NCBI GenBank assembly: GCA_035275625.1
Contig: DATEMK010000566.1
Span: 1-12,292 of the forward strand
Direction: 5' to 3'
From: DATEMK01 sp035275625
GTDB lineage: Bacteria; Bacteroidota; Bacteroidia; AKYH767-A; OLB10
Length of the DNA stretch: 12,292 nucleotides
The position numbers and the translations under genes are program-made. The notes under the pieces are model-generated. The model did not search any database, was not told the DNA's origin, and was given only the letters and a program-made list of their open reading frames with translations. This document shows positions 6,942 through 12,292 of the stretch, one piece after another. The first letter of the stretch is position 1. Each line of letters opens with the position of its first letter.

Positions 6942-7946
6942 ATGACTGCAGAAATAAATAAATTTTTAAAAATTTCAGGATTGATCGCCCTGCCATACGC
7001 AGTGTTAATAATCCTGTATTTTATTCTTGATCCCTTTTTGGTGCTTCGGGACTATAGAAATTATTATGCACAAAAAAGCCCTTTGAGAAATATAGATTAT
7101 GTATCAACAGAAATGTATGCTATGAATCATGCAAAAGAAAAATACGATTCTTTTATTTTCGGGAGCTCCAAGTCGCAGGCCTTTAAAGCGGTTGAATGGA
7201 AGAAATATTTAAATAATGCTAAGACATTTCACTTTTCAGCTAACGCAGAATCTGTTTTCGGCATCTATGGAAAAGTAAAATTTATTCATTCCATGCACGA
7301 CACCATCCGGAATGCATTGCTCGTAATTGACCATGAGACTTTTGAATTGACGGGAAACGACAAAGGAGTATTATTTATCAAGCACCCGCTTATTTCGAAT
7401 GAATCGCGGTTTAATTTTCATGCAGAGTTTATCAAAGCCTGGTTTCAGAATCTTTTCTTTTTCAAATATATTTACTTTTTAATTACAGGCGCTAACTTGC
7501 CGTTCATCTCGCATGTACTCGATCTTCGCCCTGTAATTTATAATCCTGAAACCAATGACCTGTATTACAAGCATTATGATGATGCGATTGCCTCCGACTC
7601 AGGCAAATATTATTCGCATCCTGTTTTCAGGAACAGGATCAGGAAAAGTGTTTTTTCAAAAGAAACAATTACTGTCAATGGAATGGCTGAATTGGAATTC
7701 ATTGCCGGTATTTTCAAGAGAGACCACACTAATTATAAAATTGTGATCAGCCCGTCTTTTGACCAGGAATTATTTAACCGTACTGACCTGAAAAAATTGC
7801 AACTGATTTTTAAGGAAGAAAATATTTATGATTTTTCGGGAGTCAATGATCTTACCATTTTCGCTTACAATTACTATGAGGAGGAACATTACAGACCCTT
7901 TGTTGCAAATAGAATTTTAAAAAAAGTTTATACAAGCCAGCCTTAA
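6942..7946 (+). CDS. Membrane-anchored MBOAT partner, SGNH/DltD-like candidate
   Basis: The 334-aa protein has one N-terminal hydrophobic segment (about residues 10-30) and then a large, presumably extracytoplasmic domain, so it is probably anchored by its N-terminus. It lies 6 bp after the MBOAT gene. AlgI and DltB enzymes typically work with SGNH-fold partners (AlgJ/AlgX, DltD), which complete the acyl transfer to the acceptor. Consistent with this, FIFGSSKSQAF at 71-81 sits where an SGNH block-I serine would be, VISPSFDQE (268-276) resembles an internal strand block, and EEEHYRPFVANRIL (313-326) resembles the C-terminal D-x-x-H block with H316. The usual Asp is replaced by Glu/acidic residues, so activity is uncertain. 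The SGNH assignment is inference from motif position and gene pairing. Confidence 0.7.
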   Translation: MTAEINKFLKISGLIALPYAVLIILYFILDPFLVLRDYRNYYAQKSPLRNIDYVSTEMYAMNHAKEKYDSFIFGSSKSQAFKAVEWKKYLNNAKTFHFSANAESVFGIYGKVKFIHSMHDTIRNALLVIDHETFELTGNDKGVLFIKHPLISNESRFNFHAEFIKAWFQNLFFFKYIYFLITGANLPFISHVLDLRPVIYNPETNDLYYKHYDDAIASDSGKYYSHPVFRNRIRKSVFSKETITVNGMAELEFIAGIFKRDHTNYKIVISPSFDQELFNRTDLKKLQLIFKEENIYDFSGVNDLTIFAYNYYEEEHYRPFVANRILKKVYTSQP

Positions 7947-7993
7947 TTGCCAGTTGTAATGATTGTTATGTGGGCAACGCCAGTAAACCAGGA

Positions 7994-8512
7994 TTAATTA
8001 ATAATATTTTTCTTGTTCAAATCTATTCCGGCATAAAAACCCAGGTCCTTATCTTTAAGTATTTTAGTCCATAATGCAATCTGCCCGGTGTGATAAGAAT
8101 AATGCTCGACAACATGAATGATAATTCCAATCCCTGTCAAATTAAATCCCTGAACCTCTCTTTTGCGTACTAATTCTTTTTCACCGGTATGCCGGATTAT
8201 TTCAACTGCTTCATTTACGGTGCCAGTGATTTTATCAAGCAGTTCATCCCGTGAATATCCTCCTTGAGCCGCAAACTCTTCGTCCCTCTCCCTCCTATCC
8301 TCCTTCCCGCCTATAGCTGAATGGATATATTGCGTAATGTTTCCGCAAAGATGCAGAACCAGGTTGCCAATGCTGTTAGACGAGTTGTTTGGTTTTTTCC
8401 ATACTTCCTCATCACTCAATTGCAGCAAACAATTTTTAATACGCGGAGTATTTTCCTCCATTCTGAAAATTACCTGGCTTATTAATTCATCGCCTATATT
8501 TTTTAGTTCCAT
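7994..8512 (-). CDS. DinB-like (DUF1572-type) putative metal-dependent protein
   Basis: With the start at 8512 the protein is 172 aa, the normal size of DinB/YfiT four-helix bundle proteins. Three histidines fit the family's metal triad: H54 in GNLVLHLCGN, and H137 and H141 in VEHYSYHTGQI. Members include thiol-dependent S-transferases such as those using bacillithiol or mycothiol, but most are uncharacterised. No substrate is evident here. The open frame extends to a TTG at 8602, but the ATG at 8512 gives the typical MELKNIGDEL N-terminus, and the extension (MIIKNFLLKQ...) is unlike the family. A minus-strand terminator at 8622-8648 lies just upstream, so the gene probably has its own promoter in the 110 bp between. 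It converges with the acyltransferase unit across a 47-bp gap. Confidence 0.87.
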   Translation of the reverse strand: MELKNIGDELISQVIFRMEENTPRIKNCLLQLSDEEVWKKPNNSSNSIGNLVLHLCGNITQYIHSAIGGKEDRRERDEEFAAQGGYSRDELLDKITGTVNEAVEIIRHTGEKELVRKREVQGFNLTGIGIIIHVVEHYSYHTGQIALWTKILKDKDLGFYAGIDLNKKNIIN

Positions 8513-8621
8513 AACCTGCCGCGTTTTGTAATCATTAGTATAGCCAAAAGTGATAAAAATTTTCTTTAGAACTTGCTTTAAAAGAAAGTTTTTAATTATC
8601 AAAAATTATTTCAAACCTTAT

Positions 8622-8648
8622 AAAAAAATCCCGCATTTTTGCGGGATT
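8622..8648 (-). terminator. Rho-independent terminator after the beta-barrel gene
   Basis: On the minus strand, AATCCCGCA, a four-base A loop and TGCGGGATT form a perfect 9-bp stem followed directly by TTTTT. It ends transcription coming from the 8796-9470 gene and upstream minus-strand genes, before dinB. On the plus strand the sequence after the stem has no T-run, so it acts in one direction only. A GAAGAAGCGAA stretch sits just before the stem on the minus strand. Confidence 0.8.
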
Positions 8649-8686
8649 CGCTTCTTCGCTTTCGCTCATGAAACTTGGGGATGTTA

Positions 8687-8708
8687 CCGTAAAAAATATT
8701 TCATTTCC
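8687..8708. repeat. Solo copy of the GTAAAAAATATTT motif
   Basis: CCGTAAAAAATATTT followed by CATTTCCTGA closely matches the first unit and junction of the tandem array at 11545, where the reading is GTAAAAAATATTT then TGTTTCCTCA, with 20 of 23 positions identical. It lies in the 283-bp gene-free stretch between the dinB start and the end of the beta-barrel gene. Confidence 0.4.
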
Positions 8709-8795
8709 TGACGTTTATATTCAAATTTAATACATCCACATTATGTTTTGATGAGGAAACAAAGTTGTGAGTTGCAATAGTTTGTTCCAGTATAT

Positions 8796-9470
8796 TTAAA
8801 AATTTATGTTTACTGATACTAAACCTATTCTGTTAAATGCAGTTTGAAATTGATCGTTTGTCCTTTCATAACTCCCTGCACTATCATAAAGATTATCAAT
8901 TTCTTCAGTGGTATCATAATGAATGGCTCTTAACCGGGTTTCAAGCGAAACAGATAGTACTTTTAATAATTGAAATTCAATTCCTATTGCCGGTGTTAAC
9001 CCAAAACCAGTTGTGTGTGAAATAACCTTTTGGCGGATGCCGGCAAATCCACCGCTTAATGTTCTATCCGAATAAATTTTTATTCCTGTAAGGTCAATTG
9101 CCAAAAATGGTTTGAAAAAATCCTTAATTCTAATTCCTTTTTCAATTCCCAATCTAAACATCCACTCCTTATGATATCCATCTGAATAAAGTATGTCGCA
9201 ACAATCAGGTTCAGTTACTTTCACAGTTGTTTTTGAATATTCAATTCCAAATCTTATTGATAAAAAGTTTAAGTGCCTTTTGATTGTAATTCCGTTGAAA
9301 TAGTCAGGAGAAAACTTCCCGGAGAAATTATCAGAATAAAAATAGCTTGGTTCACTGATTAAAATTATTCCAACTGTCCATTTTCGGTTTGTGTCTTGCT
9401 GTGTCGAAATTTGTCCGAAAAGAATTTTCGTTTGCAGGATGATAGCCAGGATAATAAAACCTTTGTTCAT
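8796..9470 (-). CDS. Predicted small outer-membrane beta-barrel protein
   Basis: The 224-aa product has a signal peptide (MNKGFIILAIILQTKILFGQ, likely cleaved near residue 20). It then shows alternating amphipathic beta strands such as TVGIILI, IRFGIEYSKTTVKV, PFLAIDLTGIKIYS, IGIEFQLLKVLSVSLETRLRAIHY and a closing strand RIGLVSVNINF. The terminal phenylalanine and glycine/aromatic strand pattern are typical of Bacteroidetes outer-membrane proteins with an OmpW/porin-like 8-strand barrel. A CC pair at 90-91 falls in a loop. No specific family is recognised and the role is unknown. It follows the zinc-ribbon membrane protein gene by 70 bp on the same strand and is closed by the terminator at 8622-8648. 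The ATG at 9468-9470 starts the signal peptide directly. Confidence 0.75.
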   Translation of the reverse strand: MNKGFIILAIILQTKILFGQISTQQDTNRKWTVGIILISEPSYFYSDNFSGKFSPDYFNGITIKRHLNFLSIRFGIEYSKTTVKVTEPDCCDILYSDGYHKEWMFRLGIEKGIRIKDFFKPFLAIDLTGIKIYSDRTLSGGFAGIRQKVISHTTGFGLTPAIGIEFQLLKVLSVSLETRLRAIHYDTTEEIDNLYDSAGSYERTNDQFQTAFNRIGLVSVNINF

Positions 9471-9540
9471 GGTGCTTATTCTTTGATCTTGTTATTGACA
9501 TACCAAGTTGTTCCTACGAAATGCAATATAGCCAGTGCTT

Positions 9541-10473
9541 CTATTTTTCAATTTTGTACGCAAGTTTTATTGTCATTTTTTTGTCTTTGAGAATGAACAA
9601 AAGCGAAATCCAGATAAAGAATGCTAATACGTATGAAATTATTGTGTTCTTATAAAGTAATTCCTTAGCGGTTTCGTTTGTTTGCAATTCTGCAAAAGAT
9701 TGTTTTAGTGTCAGCCCTTCGTTTATGAGTATTGCAATTATTGTGGTAACATTAGCAAGTAATATGCATAGAATATTAGAAAGAACAATTATATATTTGG
9801 TCAATCTACCATGTCTTCCTTTGAAATAATCATAGCCTTTAATTCCAAGAAATCCAATAACCAACGCCATTCCTGAAGCAAGTCTTTGTAAATAAACTGC
9901 TAATAAAACCCATGCAATAATTCCAGGAATTGAAAAAACAATTGAACCTAAAAAACCTGTGAGGTAATTCTTCTCTTCTGAATATTTTTCTCTTTCAGTT
10001 TCATAAAAACTGTTTTCTGTCTTTTGTAAGCAAGTGTTACAAAGTATTATACCGCTATCGTTCAGGTCGTAATACTTTATATTTTCTTTGACTCCACAGT
10101 TATGACATTTGTTTTGTTCAGGGATGTTTAACCTTTTGAATAAATCCACCAAAAAGTCAAACAAAGAGTAAACGGTTTTTAGTTTGGTGTAAGTTAAGTT
10201 TTCAAGAAATTGAAAAAAAATACTTCCATCTTCAATTTTAAAGTTTGAAAACTTTAAAGCTTTCTTATTGGCTTCTAATTCTGTCTTAATTTGTAATTTT
10301 TGTCCTTCGGTTAAGTTGTCAGTTGCAGCAACCACATATTTGTATTGCGGATTGCTTAATAAGTTTCCGTCACCTATATTGAAAAAGTAACCTTTGTAAA
10401 GTCCAAATACACCATTTTTTGTCGTATGCCAGTCTAATTCTCTGGCAATTTTTTTAGCTTTTGGAAAAATCAT
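9541..10473 (-). CDS. Zinc-ribbon multi-pass membrane protein, function unknown
   Basis: The 310-aa protein has three parts. Residues 1-115 form a soluble N-terminal domain with mixed alpha/beta character that is not recognised. Residues 123-148 form a zinc-ribbon-like knuckle pair, CHNC (C123, C126) and CNTC (C145, C148), 18 residues apart, which suggests binding of one zinc ion. Residues about 170-295 contain four likely TM segments (about 171-195, 200-212, 225-250 and 277-295) with a G-rich first segment and the sequence FLGIKGYDYFKGR. This glycine-rich segment followed by KGY-xx-F-G recalls hypothetical membrane proteins seen mainly in Firmicutes, from general memory. No enzyme motif is visible. 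It is strongly AT-rich and lies in the minus-strand accessory block between the DoxX-like and beta-barrel genes. Confidence 0.75.
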   Translation of the reverse strand: MIFPKAKKIARELDWHTTKNGVFGLYKGYFFNIGDGNLLSNPQYKYVVAATDNLTEGQKLQIKTELEANKKALKFSNFKIEDGSIFFQFLENLTYTKLKTVYSLFDFLVDLFKRLNIPEQNKCHNCGVKENIKYYDLNDSGIILCNTCLQKTENSFYETEREKYSEEKNYLTGFLGSIVFSIPGIIAWVLLAVYLQRLASGMALVIGFLGIKGYDYFKGRHGRLTKYIIVLSNILCILLANVTTIIAILINEGLTLKQSFAELQTNETAKELLYKNTIISYVLAFFIWISLLFILKDKKMTIKLAYKIEK

Positions 10474-10562
10474 AACTTTCTGTTTTCGTTGCTATCGGTT
10501 TTTTAGTATTGGCTATAACGAAGAAGGGAGGGACAATCAAGGCTCCAAAAAAGATTATTTAC

Positions 10563-10628
10563 TCACTTCTTTTTTATTTTTTCTTTATGGCATTCCAGCT
10601 TCATGTTATCAGCCGTTTTTTTGTTCAT
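10563..10628 (-). CDS. Possible 21-aa lysine-rich small ORF
   Basis: In the 172-bp gap between the DoxX-like and zinc-ribbon genes, the minus strand has ATG at 10626-10628 and TGA at 10563-10565. It encodes 21 residues beginning MNKKTADNMKLECHKE and ending in a lysine run. The ATG is 17 bp after the DoxX stop, compatible with translational coupling. There is no homology recognised and no clear RBS, so a chance ORF in A-rich sequence is about as likely. Confidence 0.18.
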   Translation of the reverse strand: MNKKTADNMKLECHKEKIKKK

Positions 10629-10645
10629 TAGATATTTGTGTCGTT

Positions 10646-11296
10646 TCAAGTTAGCTCAACAGTTTGTTTTTTATACTTTCTATTCATATAAATCAATCCA
10701 ACAAGCCCTTCAGCCACGCATATAAAAAACCATGCGGTTGGATTCCTGTCATACATGAGAACATAAACAACTGTTGTAGCAAATATAATTAGTCCGAGAT
10801 ATGCCCAAAATAAATTATTGAAAAACTCACTGTATTGATTTTCTATTTTCAAATCTTTATAGCTATCGGGTGTTAATAGAACAAGCAGTTTGTTGTAGTC
10901 CCAAACTAACAGAAAAACATTTGCCAAAAGCATTAGCCCAACAATAATTGGCGTTCCGCCAAACTCATAAGAAAGTGTTATGACAAAAATGTTGAGAAGG
11001 ATAGGCAGGAAAGCCAAAGCTCCAATTGTCGCAAAAAGTTGAGTCATTAAAAGTAAAGCAGCAAAGAGTTGTCCCCAACCTAAAAACTCCCAATAAAGTC
11101 CTGAACGATAAAGCGTTTCAAATAAATGCGGAAAAGTATTTATCGGTGCATCTTCGCAATTGCTTGTCAGAAATCTTTCCCCCAGAATTTTCGGAATGGA
11201 TGAGAAAACAAAAGCACCTCCGATTAAATACCTCAAGTAAATTACAAAAATGCTTGTCCATCTTTTCTGTTTATACGAAGCGATAATATTGGTCAT
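10646..11296 (-). CDS. DoxX-like integral membrane protein
   Basis: Counting from the ATG at 11296 this is a 216-aa membrane protein with about five or six TM segments. The first, FVIYLRYLIGGAFVFSSIPKIL, is the DoxX-type opening helix with Arg early and an S-x-x-K-I/L ending. The first four segments resemble the DoxX/DoxD-like fold: GQLFAALLLMTQLFATIGALAFLPIL, then GTPIIVGLMLLANVFLLVWD. Two extra C-terminal segments (FWAYLGLIIFATTVVYVLM and WFFICVAEGLVGLIYM) follow. DoxX-like proteins are linked to thiosulfate:quinone oxidation or oxidoreductase maturation in some organisms, but most are uncharacterised. The frame stays open to a TTG at 11347, with an ATG at 11320. The 11296 ATG is preferred because the extra residues do not look like part of the fold. 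A zinc-ribbon membrane gene follows on the same strand. Confidence 0.72.
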   Translation of the reverse strand: MTNIIASYKQKRWTSIFVIYLRYLIGGAFVFSSIPKILGERFLTSNCEDAPINTFPHLFETLYRSGLYWEFLGWGQLFAALLLMTQLFATIGALAFLPILLNIFVITLSYEFGGTPIIVGLMLLANVFLLVWDYNKLLVLLTPDSYKDLKIENQYSEFFNNLFWAYLGLIIFATTVVYVLMYDRNPTAWFFICVAEGLVGLIYMNRKYKKQTVELT

Positions 11297-11483
11297 AGCA
11301 CTACAGTTTGTTCGGAGCATTAAAATGGCAGATAACAGTTGGATCAAAGAACAAAAGTGCTAAATGATTCCCACATTATCAATAACTTTTTTTGATTTCA
11401 TCCACTTATCTTTTCCAAAAAAATGTCGAAATATTTGTGCTGATTTTATTCCTTAAAATCAATAAATTTATTTAGATCACTTG

Positions 11484-11500
11484 TCCCGTTTTTTTCGGGA
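11484..11500. other. TCCCG-T7-CGGGA mini hairpin
   Basis: TCCCG (11484-11488), seven T and CGGGA (11496-11500) form a 5-bp hairpin that extends by about two pairs allowing G-U. Neither strand has a T-run after the stem, so it is not a standard terminator. It lies in gene-free sequence upstream of the DoxX-like gene. Confidence 0.45.
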
Positions 11501-11544
11501 TAGAAATTGAAACAATTTATAAATTTATGCTAATCATTTAATCC

Positions 11545-11670
11545 CCTGTAAAAAATATTTTGTTTCCTCATAAAATTATTTCCACTCCTTACAAAATCAT
11601 TTTAGCTCCTGTAAAAAAGTTTTCTGCTCCTGGAAATCTGAGAAAAAGAGGTGTAAAAAACATTTTTACT
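11545..11670. repeat. In-phase 21-bp imperfect tandem repeat array (about six units)
   Basis: Six consecutive 21-bp windows begin at 11545, 11566, 11587, 11608, 11629 and 11650. The first four start with CCT, continue with an A-run and then a T-run. Examples are CCTGTAAAAAATATTTTG in unit 1, CCTTACAAAATCATTTTAG in unit 3 and CCTGTAAAAAAGTTTTCTG in unit 4. Unit 5 is diverged, and unit 6 (TGTAAAAAACATTTTTACT) is back in phase. Read on the minus strand, units give heptads GAENFFT, GAKMIL-stop, GVEIIL-stop and GNKIFFT. The 3' end of the cupin remnant lies inside the array. The period equals two DNA helical turns, so the A-tracts are phased and the DNA may be bent. Confidence 0.7.
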
Positions 11671-11801
11671 TCTGCATCAGCTTTTATTGTGTTACAGGAA
11701 TGAGCGGGGAGAACAATACACTGCCCGGACTCAACCAGGTTGGATTTATTGTTGATAATATTTTTAGCTTTCCCCTCAATAACCTTTATTAGAAGTTTCA
11801 C
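11589..11801 (-). pseudogene. C-terminal half of a cupin domain, probably a remnant
   Basis: The minus-strand frame encodes IKVIEGKAKNIINN, then NLVESGQCIVLPAHSCNTIKA and DAEVKMFFT. This is the pattern of the second cupin motif and closing strands (V-I-x-G-x-A...G-x-x-I-x-L-P-A...I-x-A...F-K-M), as in small Bacteroidetes cupin proteins. The N-terminal half with the first metal-binding motif is absent. The frame upstream runs only through the terminator hairpin to an in-frame stop, and the only start is a GTG at 11799-11801. The histidine expected after LPA is replaced by the HSCNT variant. After MFFT the frame continues into the 21-bp repeats and stops at 11589. With no promoter seen and a terminator directly upstream, it is most likely a non-functional fragment. 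Confidence 0.5.
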
Positions 11802-11814
11802 ATTAACAAAAACA

Positions 11815-11850
11815 AAGTCCGGACGATGGGGTTCCGGACTTCTTTTTTTT
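11815..11850. terminator. Bidirectional intrinsic terminator
   Basis: AAGTCCGGA (11815-11823), a 9-nt loop and TCCGGACTT (11833-11841) form a perfect 9-bp stem. On the plus strand it is followed by C and eight T. On the minus strand it is followed by TGTTTTTG. It thus looks able to stop transcription from both sides. No intact plus-strand gene lies immediately upstream within the window, so the plus-strand transcript it served is not visible. Confidence 0.75.
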
Positions 11851-11924
11851 GGGGAAAAATAGATCTAAGCTGCTCAACCGGTCATATGGCACAATATTTT
11901 TATTTTATTAGTGAAGGAACAGGA

Positions 11925-12292
11925 ATGAAACACAGACTTTTTAGCCATAATAAAAGAATAATTATTATTTTTTTAATTATTCACTCTTACATGGGTGGCG
12001 TTCGCGGTCAGAATTTTGATACGCTGAATTTGTATTTTGATATTAATAAATACCTGCTTACTACAGAGCACCGTGTGCAACTTAATACATTGCTCGACAA
12101 ATACAGCGAGGTAACCTATATTTCAATTTCCGGACATGCAGATACAACGGGAAGCGCTCTTTATAATCTTGAATTATCACGTAAAAGGGCGGTGTCGGTT
12201 AAAAATTACCTGTTTGAGATCGGACTGGATACCCTGATACGGGATTTTAATTATTATGGGGAAGGGATGGCAGGCATGTCTCTCCAAAAACC
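11925..12292 (+). CDS. OmpA-family peptidoglycan-binding protein (5' part, cut by window end)
   Basis: The frame runs from ATG 11925 to the window edge without a stop, giving 122 codons. Residues 1-28 are a signal peptide with an IIIIFLII core and probable cleavage before Q29 or N30. An OmpA C-terminal-like domain follows directly: LYFDINKYLL (36-45), then ISISGHADTTGSALYNLELSRKRAVSVKNYL (66-96). D73 and R88 are 15 residues apart, the same spacing as the diaminopimelate-binding Asp271 and Arg286 of E. coli OmpA. The protein should be exported and hold peptidoglycan non-covalently. Having the domain at the N-terminus right after the signal is unusual compared with OmpA, where it is C-terminal, and further domains may follow beyond the window. 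AAGGAACAGGA just before the ATG is a plausible ribosome-binding site supporting this start. Confidence 0.88.
   Translation, partial: MKHRLFSHNKRIIIIFLIIHSYMGGVRGQNFDTLNLYFDINKYLLTTEHRVQLNTLLDKYSEVTYISISGHADTTGSALYNLELSRKRAVSVKNYLFEIGLDTLIRDFNYYGEGMAGMSLQK

Noticed and set aside
8513..8602. Thirty-codon N-terminal extension of the DinB-like protein
   Set aside because: It begins at a TTG, lies immediately after a terminator and does not look like the family N-terminus, whereas the ATG at 8512 does.
8667..8795. Open minus-strand frame downstream of the beta-barrel gene (ending NLNINVRK)
   Set aside because: It has no start codon, overlaps the end of a complete beta-barrel gene that already has a normal terminal Phe, and its resemblance to a second barrel end is too short to trust.
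9471..10645. Integron attC-like sites in the gaps of the accessory block
   Set aside because: Searching by eye for RYYYAAC/GTTRRRY core pairs in the 9471-9540 and 10474-10645 gaps gave no convincing pair, and there is no integrase.
11545..11670. CRISPR array
   Set aside because: The repeats are contiguous at 21 bp with no unique spacers, and no cas gene is nearby.

Overview
The window looks like the chromosome of a member of the Bacteroidetes (Bacteroidota). It is AT-rich, Shine-Dalgarno sequences are weak or absent, and TAnnTTTG boxes of the Bacteroidetes -7 type lie in the ffh/phosphoesterase divergent region. Gene content and short palindromic intergenic elements fit the same phylum. No genus can be named from the sequence alone, and no rRNA, tRNA, CRISPR array or complete transposase was seen.

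Positions 1-5400 are mainly housekeeping. A DUF1905/YdeI-like protein (32-511, +) converges on a membrane-anchored metallophosphoesterase (546-1808, -). A 210-bp divergent region then leads to ffh (2019-3347, +), folD (3395-4264, +), queE (4396-5007, +) and an unrecognised 86-aa protein (5133-5393, +). ffh and folD serve unrelated pathways, protein targeting and one-carbon metabolism. They are nevertheless preceded by matching 32-bp leader elements that share identical ends and carry different 15-bp cores.

Positions 5469-7946 hold a tight two-gene unit: an AlgI-type MBOAT O-acyltransferase and, 6 bp downstream, a membrane-anchored protein with weak SGNH/DltD-like features. Together they probably acetylate or acylate a surface polysaccharide or other exported molecule. 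A DinB-like putative metalloenzyme (7994-8512, -) follows in convergent orientation.

Positions 8600-11350 look like an accessory segment, all on the minus strand and more AT-rich. It encodes a small predicted outer-membrane beta-barrel protein, a zinc-ribbon multi-TM protein of unknown function and a DoxX-like membrane protein, with a possible 21-codon ORF between the last two. A strong minus-strand terminator (8622-8648) closes it.

Positions 11297-11924 contain no intact gene. Nothing was recognised in 11297-11483. After that come a small hairpin, an in-phase 21-bp tandem repeat array (11545-11670), the C-terminal half of a cupin domain on the minus strand whose reading frame runs into the repeats, and a bidirectional terminator hairpin (11815-11850). 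An OmpA-family protein starts at 11925 on the plus strand and is cut by the window end.

No clear new multi-gene system is visible. The observations most worth a second look are non-coding: the paired ffh/folD leaders, the 21-bp array that continues the cupin remnant's frame, and the dispersed GTAAAAAATATTTT motif.
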